From Oscillospiraceae bacterium (GTDB lineage: Bacteria > Bacillota > Clostridia > Oscillospirales > Ruminococcaceae): 60,075 nucleotides of DNA. The position numbers and the translations under genes were made by a program. The notes beneath the pieces are model-generated. The model was not told where the DNA came from. It did no database searches and was given only the letters and a program-made list of their open reading frames with translations. The stretch is from assembly GCA_020024475.1 (NCBI GenBank), contig JAHHTS010000003.1, forward strand, positions 1 through 60,075. The letters are read 5' to 3'. Position 1 is the stretch's first letter, and each line of letters opens with the position of its first letter. Of this stretch, positions 50,770 through 60,016 are shown one piece after another.

Positions 50770-52710
50770 ATGGAAAATAGTTTTATAGGCAAAAAAGTTG
50801 ATAACCGATATGATATTATTTCGCTTATTGGAGTTGGCGGTATGTCAAACGTCTACAAAGCAGTAGACACTACCAACGGCAATACGGTGGCAATAAAATT
50901 CATGAAGGAAGAGTTTTTTGAAAATGAGGAGCTTGTTCGTAGATTCAAAAACGAAAGCAAGGCAATTTCACTTCTAGACCACCCAAACATTATTAAAGTT
51001 ATTGATGTAAATATTACAGACACTGAAAAATATATTGTAGTTGAATATATTGATGGTATCACATTAAAAGAATATATTGATAACAGAAAAATACTTACAT
51101 GGCAAGAAACAGTACAGTTTACAAGTACAATACTTGCTGCTATCAGTCACGCACATGAAAACGGCATAATTCACCGTGATTTAAAACCACAGAATATTAT
51201 GCTTCTTCGTGATGGAACACTTAAAATAATGGATTTTGGCATTGCTAGGCTATCAACCGCAAATCAAAAGACTGTAACAGATAAAGCAATAGGCTCAGTT
51301 CACTATATAAGCCCTGAACAGGTAAAAGGAAAAAACAGTGATGGTCGCAGTGATATTTACAGCATTGGTATAATGATGTATGAAATGCTAACTGGTACAT
51401 TACCATTTGTATCAGATTCTGCTGTTTCAGTTGCTATGAAGCAAGTATCAGATTTAGCTAAAAAACCAACTGAAATTGTAGATACAATTCCAAAAGGGCT
51501 TGAACAGATTGTCATGAAAGCAATCGAAAAACAACCTATTGATAGATATCAGACAGCGAACGAAATGCTGAAAGATATAAATGAATTTAAGCAAAATCCT
51601 GCTATCGTATTTTCATATGGTGTAGATGATAAAACACAGACAGTAATGGTGGATAAATTGACAGAAAAGAAAAAGAAAAGTAATGTAAAGGTCAAAAAAG
51701 GCTTCCGAATGACATTGCCAGTTATGGCGGGAATAACAGCTGCATTTGCAGTAAGCGCACTTATTGCAATATTCATAATATTTAAAACAAGTGGAAACCC
51801 ATTGCTTACATCACACGCTGATATTGAGTTGCCTAATTTTAAAGGTATGACAGAAGCTGATGTTAAAAATTCAAACTATGAACTTAAGTACGACATTGAA
51901 TATATATATTCAGGTGAATATGCTGAGGGAACAGTTGTTTCACAATCACCTAAGCCACCTAAGACAATCAAAGAAAACGGTACTGTAAAACTTAAAGTAA
52001 GCAAAGGACCGCAGAGTAGTCAGCTTCCTAAACTTGAAAATTATTCAAGAAGTGAAGCCGAAAAGCTTCTTAGTGAAATGGATGTAAATGTATCCGTAAA
52101 AATGGTTGAAGATAAAAACATAAAAATGGGAAATATCGTTAAAACAGTACCAGAGGCAGGTAGTGTTGTGTATTCTGGCGATACAGTAACATTATATATT
52201 TCTTTGGGTAATGGCACTGAAAATAAAAACATGGTAAGCGTTGTAAATGTAAAAGGTTTGCCATCACTTGATGAAGCTAGAAAGGTGCTTGCAAAAAATG
52301 ACCTTACAGTAAGCACTTACTCATATCGTGAGTCTGATGCACCAGAAGGAACAATTCTTGAACAATCACCTGAAGCAGGTACAAAACTTATTGCAGGAGG
52401 TGGTGTAAGTTTGGTTATTTCATCCGGCAAACCCAGGTGTCCAGTCTGTGGTTCAACAGATCATACAGAGCATCCTAAATGCGAAATCTGCGAATCCCAA
52501 GAACACTTGACAGAAGACCATATTTGCGAATTGTGTGGCGAGGCTAATCATGGAAAAGAAACATGTCCGGAGAGATGCCCTTTGCATGGCTCGGAACATC
52601 TTAATACACAATGCCCAGATTTGAATCCAATACGACCAACACCTTCATCTCCAACCGTAACACCTGGAGTAGACTCGAATAGTGGTAGTAGTGAAGGAAC
52701 TAATGATTAA
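50770..52710 (+). CDS. prkC: PASTA serine/threonine kinase with Cys/His-rich tail
   Basis: 646 residues. The cytoplasmic kinase has G21VGGMSNVYK, K43, HRD (135-137) and DFG (155-157). A membrane helix spans about 314-338. Three PASTA repeats follow (about 350-412, 415-482, 488-553), which bind peptidoglycan fragments. After them, residues 557-615 hold nine cysteines and several histidines in tandem zinc-knuckle-like units, then a Pro/Thr/Ser-rich end. The kinase and PASTA parts are canonical for PrkC; the tail is not. It couples growth or germination signals to phosphorylation, with PrpC as partner. GAAAGG precedes the ATG. Confidence 0.96.
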   Translation: MENSFIGKKVDNRYDIISLIGVGGMSNVYKAVDTTNGNTVAIKFMKEEFFENEELVRRFKNESKAISLLDHPNIIKVIDVNITDTEKYIVVEYIDGITLKEYIDNRKILTWQETVQFTSTILAAISHAHENGIIHRDLKPQNIMLLRDGTLKIMDFGIARLSTANQKTVTDKAIGSVHYISPEQVKGKNSDGRSDIYSIGIMMYEMLTGTLPFVSDSAVSVAMKQVSDLAKKPTEIVDTIPKGLEQIVMKAIEKQPIDRYQTANEMLKDINEFKQNPAIVFSYGVDDKTQTVMVDKLTEKKKKSNVKVKKGFRMTLPVMAGITAAFAVSALIAIFIIFKTSGNPLLTSHADIELPNFKGMTEADVKNSNYELKYDIEYIYSGEYAEGTVVSQSPKPPKTIKENGTVKLKVSKGPQSSQLPKLENYSRSEAEKLLSEMDVNVSVKMVEDKNIKMGNIVKTVPEAGSVVYSGDTVTLYISLGNGTENKNMVSVVNVKGLPSLDEARKVLAKNDLTVSTYSYRESDAPEGTILEQSPEAGTKLIAGGGVSLVISSGKPRCPVCGSTDHTEHPKCEICESQEHLTEDHICELCGEANHGKETCPERCPLHGSEHLNTQCPDLNPIRPTPSSPTVTPGVDSNSGSSEGTND

Positions 52711-52746
52711 TAATAAATTTTATAGTATATAAATAATCGGAGTTAT

Positions 52747-53619
52747 ATGACGGATAATATTATCTTGAAAAGCATAGGTGGCTTTTACTATGTTAAATCA
52801 GGAAATGAAGTAATAGAATGTAAAGCAAAGGGAAAGTTTAGAAATCTTTCCCTTTCTCCGCTTGCGGGGGATATAGTTGATTTTGAGGATGATGGAAGCA
52901 CTAAAATTATCTCTAAAATCTACCCAAGAAAGAATAAATTTGTAAGACCACCATTCGCAAATCTTGATTTGATGATACTGGTTGTTTCTACAATGGAGCC
53001 AACACCTAATTTTCTTGTAATTGATAAAATGTGTGCAATAGCTCGGCACAAAGGTGTAGATGTTGCAGTGGTAATAACAAAAACTGATATAGCAGAATAT
53101 AAATATGTTCATGATGTTTATACAAAAGTAGGTTACCCTGTTTTTTTTACAGGTGAAAATGACCAAGAACAGCTTGCAAAACTCAAAGAACTTATGAAGG
53201 GTAAATTATGTGCTTTTTCAGGTAATAGCGGGGTTGGCAAAAGTACACTTTTAAATAAGTTGTTCCCACATCTTAAATTAGAAACAGGACGGATAAGTAA
53301 GAAGCTTGGAAGAGGTAAGCATACAACCCGACAGGTAGAAATTTTCCCTATGGAAGATTGTATGGTCGCTGATACACCTGGTTTTTCATCAGTAGAACTT
53401 GATTATGATAATTTTATTTCAAAGGATAATCTACAACATGCATTTGTGGAATTTAGCAAATACATAGATAATTGTAAATTTCGTGATTGCTCCCATACTG
53501 GAGAAAAAGGTTGTGCTGTAAAAGAAGCTGTTGACAAAGGAAATATCGCTATATCACGATATGAAAGTTACAAAACTTTGTATGACAGACAAAAAGATAT
53601 AAAGGACTGGGAATTGTGA
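52747..53619 (+). CDS. rsgA: Ribosome small-subunit GTPase RsgA
   Basis: A circularly permuted GTPase that checks 30S maturation. TKTD (111-114) precedes GNSGVGKST (159-167), then DTPGFSS, confirming the permuted order. The C-terminal zinc domain has CKFRDCSHTGEKGC. 290 residues. An N-terminal OB domain is shorter than average. CGGAG precedes the ATG. Confidence 0.96.
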   Translation: MTDNIILKSIGGFYYVKSGNEVIECKAKGKFRNLSLSPLAGDIVDFEDDGSTKIISKIYPRKNKFVRPPFANLDLMILVVSTMEPTPNFLVIDKMCAIARHKGVDVAVVITKTDIAEYKYVHDVYTKVGYPVFFTGENDQEQLAKLKELMKGKLCAFSGNSGVGKSTLLNKLFPHLKLETGRISKKLGRGKHTTRQVEIFPMEDCMVADTPGFSSVELDYDNFISKDNLQHAFVEFSKYIDNCKFRDCSHTGEKGCAVKEAVDKGNIAISRYESYKTLYDRQKDIKDWEL

Positions 53620-54245
53620 TGAAACGCTGTGTTATAATCGGTGCAGTAGATGTGGATTTTCCACTTGAAAATATGATAAAAGATACAGATTTTGTTATTT
53701 GTGCGGATAAAGGATGGCAAAATGCTGAAAAACATGGAATAAAGCCTAGTTTAATCATAGGCGACTTTGATTCATCGAGTCCGCCTGAAAATTCTGATAT
53801 TTCGGTAAAAGTGTTACCAGTTATAAAAGATGATACAGACACATATTATGTAGCTAGATATGCTATTGAAAACGGTTTTACAGATGTACTCTTGCGGGGT
53901 GTTCTTGGTGGAAAGCGAATAGAACACACAATTGCTAATATACAAACTTTATTGTTCTTCTCTAAAAATAGAGTTAATGCAACAGCTATTGATAAATATA
54001 GTCAACTAATGGTTGTAGAAAATGGAAAAATAAGTATTCCCGATATTAAAGGAAAATTCTTTTCAATATTTTCTATAGGAGAAGTAGCTGAAGGCGTTTC
54101 AATTAAAGGTGCAAAATACCCACTTGACAATTATACGATGACAAATTATTATCCAATAGGCACCAGCAATGAATTTATAGGTGAAACAGTAGATATTACA
54201 GTGGAAAAAGGGAGTATTCTCATTGTAATAACAGATAAAGATTAA
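53619..54245 (+). CDS. thiN: Thiamine pyrophosphokinase
   Basis: Transfers pyrophosphate from ATP to thiamine to make the coenzyme. The 208 residues have CADKGWQNAEKHGIKPSLIIGDFDS and KDDTDTYYVARYAI, the family's catalytic aspartate segments, and the C-terminal TPP-binding beta domain. Start overlaps the rsgA stop (TGATG). Ribulose-phosphate epimerase (rpe), which often sits between these genes, is absent. No thiamine riboswitch was seen upstream because the gene is internal to the operon. Confidence 0.94.
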   Translation: MKRCVIIGAVDVDFPLENMIKDTDFVICADKGWQNAEKHGIKPSLIIGDFDSSSPPENSDISVKVLPVIKDDTDTYYVARYAIENGFTDVLLRGVLGGKRIEHTIANIQTLLFFSKNRVNATAIDKYSQLMVVENGKISIPDIKGKFFSIFSIGEVAEGVSIKGAKYPLDNYTMTNYYPIGTSNEFIGETVDITVEKGSILIVITDKD

Positions 54246-54604
54246 AATATTTTTTTAAATTTATTATTGATTATTTTATTTATGTTAGTGCTAGTAAAAA
54301 GGTTGGCTAGCGACGGATATGTGATTTCAAGTTATAGTTTAACTAACTTATAATTTTGAAGTGTTTGTAAATAAGATAAAATGATGATATGAATCATTAC
54401 TTTTCACTATTATGTATGTATTTCTTGCAGGATAAAAATAAATATATTTTATTAGTTTATAAGAATTTATAAAAGAGAATGGAGTTTATAGCATTTTGAT
54501 AAACTCCATTCTCTTTTATATTACAATATAGCCATTTAGTAAGACATTTGTTAAATTTCAAAATATAACTTCATAAAAAATATAATTAAAAGTAGAATCT
54601 TAGG
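54246..54604. other. 359-base intergenic region after thiN
   Basis: No coding frame of note. AT-rich, with direct contrast at GGTTGGCTAGCGACGG near 54301-54316. It contains the 19-base-pair terminator at 54471-54517, which separates thiN from the minus-strand small gene. Nothing else recognised. Confidence 0.6.
54471..54517. terminator. Strong bidirectional terminator
   Basis: AAAAGAGAATGGAGTTTAT (54471-54489) is a perfect 19-base complement of the arm at 54499-54517, with a nine-base loop. A/T runs at both ends suit both the thiN operon and the small minus-strand gene. Confidence 0.92.
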
Positions 54605-54742
54605 CTATTGTTCTTTGTTCTGATTTTCTAGTTTTTTTATTTCAGAACGATTTTTTCTAATTCGCATAACACACAAAAGAGCAATGAGAATAGGTACAGC
54701 AACAACTATGCTATAACCCAGATTATAAAAAACATCTGACAT
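54605..54742 (-). CDS. Small single-helix membrane protein (45 residues)
   Basis: An open frame of 45 codons starts MSDVFYNLGYSIVVAVPILI, continues ALLCVMRIRKNRSEIKKLEN and ends QNKEQ. One hydrophobic helix (about residues 9-26) is followed by a charged, amphipathic tail that would face the cytoplasm. GGGAG lies 8 bases before the ATG and the gene ends ahead of a strong terminator on its strand. No family was recognised. It lies outside the usual ORF length cutoff. Confidence 0.6.
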   Translation of the reverse strand: MSDVFYNLGYSIVVAVPILIALLCVMRIRKNRSEIKKLENQNKEQ

Positions 54743-55024
54743 GGTAAATCTCCCTAAAGTTTATTATGTATATAATTGTAACATAAATGTTTTTTTTATC
54801 AATAATTACTTTGTAATAATTTTGTTATAATTATAAATGTAAGTATTTAACAAATTATTTAGATAAATTTATGTATTTTTCACAAAAATTATAAAAATTA
54901 TATAAAATTTATAAAATTTATGTGTTGCAAAAGATAAATCATTGATATATAATTGGTCTTAAAGAGGGATAAATAAGTCCCTATTAAAAAGTGATTATTC
55001 ACAAATTTTAGGAGGAATTTTCCA
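54743..55024. other. Divergent intergenic region before the BMP lipoprotein
   Basis: AT-rich spacer between the small minus-strand gene and the transporter. It holds the promoter of the lipoprotein and a short hairpin AGGGA/TCCCT (54965-54982) in its leader. No purine riboswitch fold was found. Confidence 0.55.
54925..54953 (+). promoter_or_regulatory. Promoter of the BMP lipoprotein
   Basis: TTGCAA (54925-54930) and TATAAT (54948-54953) with a 17-base spacer, giving a leader of about 65 bases with AGGAGG at its end. Confidence 0.78.
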
Positions 55025-56116
55025 ATGAAAAAATTATTTGCATTGGTACTCGCTGGCGTAATGGCATTTTCATTAGTAGCTTGTGGCGGTGGCGAACAAG
55101 ACCAAGGAGGCGCTGATGATAAACAAGGCGACGACAAACTTAAAGTCCAGCTTATCGTTACAAACCTTGGCGACAAATCTTTCAATGACTCAGCTAACGC
55201 AGGTCTCTTGAAAGCAGAAAAAGAACTCGGTATTGAATACAAATGTGTTGAATTCGGCATGGATTATTCAAAAACTGAAATTACAATGCAGGAAGCTGCA
55301 GAAGATGGTTATGATATAGTTATCAGCCAGAATCTCGGCTTTGGTAAGGCAACTGCATGGCTCAAAGAAAATGCAGCTAACTACAAAGACACAACATTTA
55401 TCATCTATGACGAACCAGTTGAAGTTAATGAACAGGAAAATGTTCAGTTCCTTTGCTACAAAGCAAACGAATCAGACTTCCTTGCAGGTGCTTTGGCAGC
55501 TAAAATGTCTGAAACAGGCATTATCAGCTTCGTAGGCGGTATGGAAGCTCCAGTTGTACATGACTTCCTTGTTGGTTACATTCAGGGTGCTCAATATGTA
55601 AACCCAGATATCAAAGTTAATGTTTCTTACGTACAGAACTACACAGATGCTACAAAAGGTAAAGAACTTGGTAATGCAGCAATCACAGCAGGAGCAGACT
55701 TCGTACATGCTGTAGCAGGTGGAGCAGGTAACGGTGCTTTGGAAGCAGCTATGGAAAAAGGCAAAATTGGTATTGGTGTTGACTCAGACCAGTATGAATT
55801 CTTTAAAGATAGCAAACCAGAACTTGCAAACTCAATCATTACATCTTCAATCAAAAATGTAGGTCAGTCAATCTACATGGTTCTTGAAGATATGATTAAC
55901 GGTAAATACGTATGGCAGCCACAAATTTGGTTCGGTATGCCAGAAAAATGCTGCGGCATTGCTGAAAATGAAAACTATCAGAAACTCGTTAGCGAAGATA
56001 TTCGTGCAGAAATGGACGCTATTGAAGAAAAACTTATTTCTGGTGAAATCAGCGTTAAATCAGCTTACGGTATGTCAGCAGAAGAAATCAATGATTTGGT
56101 TGAATCAGCTAAATAA
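55025..56116 (+). CDS. BMP-family nucleoside-binding lipoprotein
   Basis: Substrate-binding subunit of a nucleoside ABC transporter. A lipobox LVAC ends the signal peptide (C20), followed by a Gly/Asp/Gln-rich linker. The BMP domain (residues about 38-360) includes GDKSFNDSANAGL, GVDSDQYEF and IITSSIKNVGQSIY. 363 residues. TAGGAGG precedes the ATG. Highly biased codon use similar to ribosomal genes suggests strong expression, as does its separate promoter and terminator. Confidence 0.95.
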   Translation: MKKLFALVLAGVMAFSLVACGGGEQDQGGADDKQGDDKLKVQLIVTNLGDKSFNDSANAGLLKAEKELGIEYKCVEFGMDYSKTEITMQEAAEDGYDIVISQNLGFGKATAWLKENAANYKDTTFIIYDEPVEVNEQENVQFLCYKANESDFLAGALAAKMSETGIISFVGGMEAPVVHDFLVGYIQGAQYVNPDIKVNVSYVQNYTDATKGKELGNAAITAGADFVHAVAGGAGNGALEAAMEKGKIGIGVDSDQYEFFKDSKPELANSIITSSIKNVGQSIYMVLEDMINGKYVWQPQIWFGMPEKCCGIAENENYQKLVSEDIRAEMDAIEEKLISGEISVKSAYGMSAEEINDLVESAK

Positions 56117-56168
56117 TATAAACTTATATAAACTTATGTAAGTATATTGTGATTTAATTAACACAAAA

Positions 56169-56202
56169 ATCAGGCAACACTTAATTAGTGTTGCCTGATT
56201 TT
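56169..56202 (+). terminator. Terminator after the BMP lipoprotein
   Basis: ATCAGGCAACACT (56169-56181) pairs with AGTGTTGCCTGAT (56187-56199) around TTAAT-type loop, then TTTA. It isolates the binding protein from the transporter genes. Confidence 0.85.
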
Positions 56203-56272
56203 ACTTATAGCATTTTTTTTTTAACTAAAATTTTCAAAATAAGTACAAAAACTGACAAAAAATAGATTTTTG

Positions 56273-56301
56273 TTTACAACTGGTGTAAATTTTAGTACAA
56301 T
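56273..56301 (+). promoter_or_regulatory. Promoter of the transporter ATPase-permease genes
   Basis: TTTACA (56273-56278) and TACAAT (56296-56301) with a 17-base spacer, 37 bases before the start; weaker than the lipoprotein promoter. Confidence 0.7.
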
Positions 56302-56337
56302 AGTAATTACAGAATTTATTTTAGTGAGGTGAGGAAT

Positions 56338-57894
56338 ATGCCAGAAGAAATTTTGCTTATGGATAAAATTACTAAGGTTTACCCAAATGGTTTTGTGGCA
56401 AATAAGGAAGTAACTTTATCTGTTAATAAAGGCGAAATTCATGCGCTGATGGGAGAAAACGGCGCCGGCAAATCTACATTAATGAAAATCCTCTTTGGCA
56501 TCGAACAAGCTGAAGAAGGTCATATTTATATCAAGGGACAGGAAGTTAAAATCGGTAACCCTTTAGAAGCCATTGCTCATGGTGTAGGTATGGTTCATCA
56601 GCACTTTATGCTCGTTCCTTCTTTAACAGTTGCGGAGAACGTAGTGCTTGGTATGGAACCTAAAAAAAATGGTTTGTTTGATTTTGAAGAAGCAGTAAGA
56701 ATCACACAAGAAGCTGTAGACAAGTATAACCTAAAGGTTGACCCTCGTTCAAAAGTTGAGGATTTGCCAGTCGGTTTCAAACAGAAAGTCGAAATTATTA
56801 AAGCATTGGTTCGTGGAGCAGAAATACTTATTCTTGACGAGCCTACTGCTGTTCTGACTCCACAAGAAACAAAAGAACTATTTGTAGAGCTTAAGAATTT
56901 GCGTGATCAGGGACATACAATTGTTTTTATCGGTCATAAATTAAATGAAATTAAAGAATTATGTGATCGTATGACAGTTTTGCGCCTTGGCAAAAGTGTT
57001 GGTAAAGCAAATATTTGTGATATTACTGAACAAGAAATGTCACGCATGATGGTTGGTCGTGATGTTATTCTTAAACTTGAAAAAACGCCTGCTCAACCAA
57101 AAGAAGCAGTTCTCAAGGTTAAAGACCTTAAGATAGTAGCTGATTCTGGTAAAACCATTGTAAATGATATTAGTTTTTCAGTGCGTAAAGGAGAAATCCT
57201 TGGTGTTGCAGGTGTTGAAGGTAATGGACAAAGCCAAATTAGTGAAGCAATTACAGGCTTGCTCAGCTACCAAAATGGTACAATTACCGTAAATGATGTA
57301 GATATAAAAGGCAAAAAAATCCGTCAGATAAGAGAACTTGGCGTATCACATGTTTCAGAGGACCGTATGACATATGGTGTTGCTGCAACTAGTGGTGTTA
57401 AAGACAATGTGATCTCAGATAGATATTATAAAAAAGAATTTAATAAAGGTTTGTTGTTGGATAACAAGAAAATTAATGACCTTACAGACCGCCTCATTAA
57501 AGAGTTCCTTATAAAATGTGATGACAGAGATTCTGCAGTAAAAATGTTATCAGGTGGTAATATGCAGAAAGTTGTTGTTGCTCGTGAATTTTCTGGTAAT
57601 CCAAAAGTTGTTATTGCAAATCAGCCTACACGTGGTATAGATGTTGGCGCAACAGAGTTTATTCGCAAAAGACTTGTAGAACTACGCGATGAGGGCGCAG
57701 CAATTCTCCTCATTTCCGCAGACCTTAATGAAGTTCTTGAACTTTCAGATAGCCTTATAGTTATGAATGAAGGCAAAATCGCAGCATATATTCCAGATGC
57801 ATCAGCTATTGATGATATGGAACTTGGTGAATATATGCTGGGAGTTAAAAAACAGACACCAGAAGAGATTGCGAGGGTAGCATATGACAAGTAA
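56338..57894 (+). CDS. nupO: Nucleoside ABC transporter ATP-binding protein
   Basis: 518 residues with two fused ABC ATPase domains. The first has GENGAGKST, LPVGFKQKVEI in place of the signature and LILDEPTAVLT; the second has a degenerate Walker A (GVEGNGQSQ), signature LSGGNMQK and QPTRGID. This matches NupO/BmpB-type ATPases. ATG at 56338 has GAGGTGAGG upstream; GTG at 56329 overlaps that site. Confidence 0.93.
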   Translation: MPEEILLMDKITKVYPNGFVANKEVTLSVNKGEIHALMGENGAGKSTLMKILFGIEQAEEGHIYIKGQEVKIGNPLEAIAHGVGMVHQHFMLVPSLTVAENVVLGMEPKKNGLFDFEEAVRITQEAVDKYNLKVDPRSKVEDLPVGFKQKVEIIKALVRGAEILILDEPTAVLTPQETKELFVELKNLRDQGHTIVFIGHKLNEIKELCDRMTVLRLGKSVGKANICDITEQEMSRMMVGRDVILKLEKTPAQPKEAVLKVKDLKIVADSGKTIVNDISFSVRKGEILGVAGVEGNGQSQISEAITGLLSYQNGTITVNDVDIKGKKIRQIRELGVSHVSEDRMTYGVAATSGVKDNVISDRYYKKEFNKGLLLDNKKINDLTDRLIKEFLIKCDDRDSAVKMLSGGNMQKVVVAREFSGNPKVVIANQPTRGIDVGATEFIRKRLVELRDEGAAILLISADLNEVLELSDSLIVMNEGKIAAYIPDASAIDDMELGEYMLGVKKQTPEEIARVAYDK

Positions 57895-58966
57895 ACAGAT
57901 AGAAAGACGTTTTGAAGTGTTCAAAACTTTTGTTGCAATCCTCCTTGCTTTGGGCCTTGCATTTATAGTTATTTCACTTGTAAGTGAAGATCCAGTTGAA
58001 GCTATCAAAGCTTTTCTTATTGGACCTTTGCAGAGAAAATCTCGTATCAGTAATATTATTGAAGTTATGACTCCACTTATTTTTACTGGTACAGCAATAT
58101 GTATTATGTATCAAGCAAACCAGTTTAACATGGTTGGTGAGGGTGCTTTCCTTATTGGTGCTAACCTTTGCACATGGTTTGTGATTTCAAATACAACATG
58201 GTCAGGACTTCCACTTCAGGTGGTTGGTATACTTATTGGTATTTTAGCTGGTGTAGCAGCAGCATTTATCCCAGCTATACTCAAAGTTAAATTTAAAGCA
58301 AACGAAGTTGTTTCATCTATTATGATGAACTATATCTTGCTTAAAGTTTCAGACTACATACTTTATTATAAAATGAGAGATGTGGCTTCAGGTCAGCAGT
58401 CATCATTCCCAATACCAAAACAGGCACAGCTTTCAAGACCAATTCCTGGTATGCGTCTGCACACAGGCATAATTATTGCGGTTATTGTTGCTGTTCTTAT
58501 GTATTTCTTTATTTATAGAACAAAATGGGGATACTCTATTAGAATGGTTGGTGCAAATGAAAACTTTGCAAAATATTCAGGTATTTCAGTTTTAAGCGTT
58601 GCAATGGCAACTCAGCTTATAGGTGGTGGTATCGCTGGTATGGGTGGCGCTGTTGAAATGCTTGGTAGATATGATAGATTTATTTGGTATGGTATGCAAC
58701 CAGGTTATGGCTTTGACGGTATTCTCGTTGGCGTTCTTGCTAAAAACAACCCGCTTCTTGTTCCAATCGCAGCATTTTTCCTTGCATACATGAGAACTGG
58801 TGCTGATGCGATGAACCGTGTTTCTGATGTTCCAGTAGAATTTGTTGATGTTGTTCAAGGTCTTATTATTATGTTTGTTGCTGCAGAAATGTTCTTGTCA
58901 AAATACAAACATAAACTTATTGTTAATAATGCAAAAAAAGAACTTGCTGAAAAGGAGGATAAATAA
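57884..58966 (+). CDS. nupP: Nucleoside ABC transporter permease, NupP type
   Basis: 360 residues, eight to nine hydrophobic helices, with FKANEVVSSIMMNYILLKVSDYIL and the permease loop VGANENFAKYSGI. It overlaps the ATPase gene by 11 bases and nupQ by one base, so all three are translated as a unit. Forms the membrane channel with NupQ. Confidence 0.93.
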   Translation: MTSKQIERRFEVFKTFVAILLALGLAFIVISLVSEDPVEAIKAFLIGPLQRKSRISNIIEVMTPLIFTGTAICIMYQANQFNMVGEGAFLIGANLCTWFVISNTTWSGLPLQVVGILIGILAGVAAAFIPAILKVKFKANEVVSSIMMNYILLKVSDYILYYKMRDVASGQQSSFPIPKQAQLSRPIPGMRLHTGIIIAVIVAVLMYFFIYRTKWGYSIRMVGANENFAKYSGISVLSVAMATQLIGGGIAGMGGAVEMLGRYDRFIWYGMQPGYGFDGILVGVLAKNNPLLVPIAAFFLAYMRTGADAMNRVSDVPVEFVDVVQGLIIMFVAAEMFLSKYKHKLIVNNAKKELAEKEDK

Positions 58967-59985
58967 TGGAACTTATTTCTAGTATTTTTGATTTATTATT
59001 CACTCCTGCATTTTTTGCATCAGTACTTCGTGTAACAACACCTATTCTTTTTGCAGCTCTAGGCGGACTTATGGCAAGAAGGTGTGGTATTATGAACTTG
59101 GCACTAGAAGGTACAATGCTTACTAGTGCTCTTACAGGTGTTGTTGTTTCAGCATTTGTAAAAAAAGCATTTATTGGTGATGTTAAATATGGTTCTGATG
59201 TTTACCAATCAGTTTCTGCAAAAGCTACAACAATTGGTATGTGGGCAGGTTTCATTGCAGCTGTAGTTGCAGGTGTTTTGTTGGCATTGTTCCTTGCTTA
59301 TATGGCAGTTCAACTAAAAGCTAATATTTATCTTGCTGGTCTTGCAATCAATACAATAGCAGCAGGTGGTACAGTCTTTGCGTTGTTCTTGGCAGCAGGC
59401 GAAAAGGGAATTTCTTCATCGCTTGACTCTTGTGCGATGCCTTTTATTGATATTCCATTTGTTAAAGATATTCCACTTCTTGGAGAAATTATTTCTGGTC
59501 AGAACTTTATGACATATTTCGCATGGGTTTGTGTTCCTATTGTATATTTTATTGTATATAAGACAGCAACTGGTCTTAGAATTAGAGCTGTTGGTGAAAA
59601 TTCACATGCTGCTGAATCAGTTGGTGTTAATGTTAAGAAAGTGCAGTTCCAAGCAATGGCACTTTCAGGGTTGTTCTGTGCATTTGGTGGTATCTCATTG
59701 TCAATGAGCTATGTACAATTCTTTAGCCGTGGTATGACAGCAGGTAAAGGTTTTATTGGTATGTCAGCTATGAACCTTGGTAATGCTACACCTGTTGGTA
59801 CAACAATAGCAGCTTTCTTATTTGGTATGTTTGACGCTATGGCAAATATTTTACAGTCACTTTCTGTACCAAGCCAGTTTATTACAGCAATTCCTTATGT
59901 TGCAACACTTGTTGGTTTGGTTGTATTTGCTATCGAATCAGAAAATAAAGTTAAAAAGCTTAAAGCTAAAAAAGCAAATATGTAA
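58966..59985 (+). CDS. nupQ: Nucleoside ABC transporter permease, NupQ type
   Basis: 339 residues with LGGLMARRCGIMNLALEGTML near the start, LKANIYLAGLAINTIAAGGT and the loop VGENSHAAESVGVNVKKVQ, all characteristic of the second nucleoside permease. AAGGAGG lies in the end of nupP. It ends 1 base before the terminator. Confidence 0.93.
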   Translation: MELISSIFDLLFTPAFFASVLRVTTPILFAALGGLMARRCGIMNLALEGTMLTSALTGVVVSAFVKKAFIGDVKYGSDVYQSVSAKATTIGMWAGFIAAVVAGVLLALFLAYMAVQLKANIYLAGLAINTIAAGGTVFALFLAAGEKGISSSLDSCAMPFIDIPFVKDIPLLGEIISGQNFMTYFAWVCVPIVYFIVYKTATGLRIRAVGENSHAAESVGVNVKKVQFQAMALSGLFCAFGGISLSMSYVQFFSRGMTAGKGFIGMSAMNLGNATPVGTTIAAFLFGMFDAMANILQSLSVPSQFITAIPYVATLVGLVVFAIESENKVKKLKAKKANM

Positions 59986-59986
59986 T

Positions 59987-60016
59987 AAAAGCGCTCTCTT
60001 AACGAGAGCGCTTTTT
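59987..60016 (+). terminator. Terminator of the nucleoside transporter operon
   Basis: AAAAGCGCTCTC (59987-59998) pairs with GAGAGCGCTTTT (60004-60015) around TTAAC, followed by T-rich DNA. The remaining 59 bases hold nothing recognised. Confidence 0.9.

Noticed and set aside
53560..53620. Thiamine riboswitch for thiN
   Set aside because: The gene overlaps rsgA and has no untranslated leader; no THI-box sequence is present.
54743..55024. Purine riboswitch before the nucleoside-binding lipoprotein
   Set aside because: The conserved purine-aptamer junction and paired loops are absent; only a five-pair hairpin is visible.
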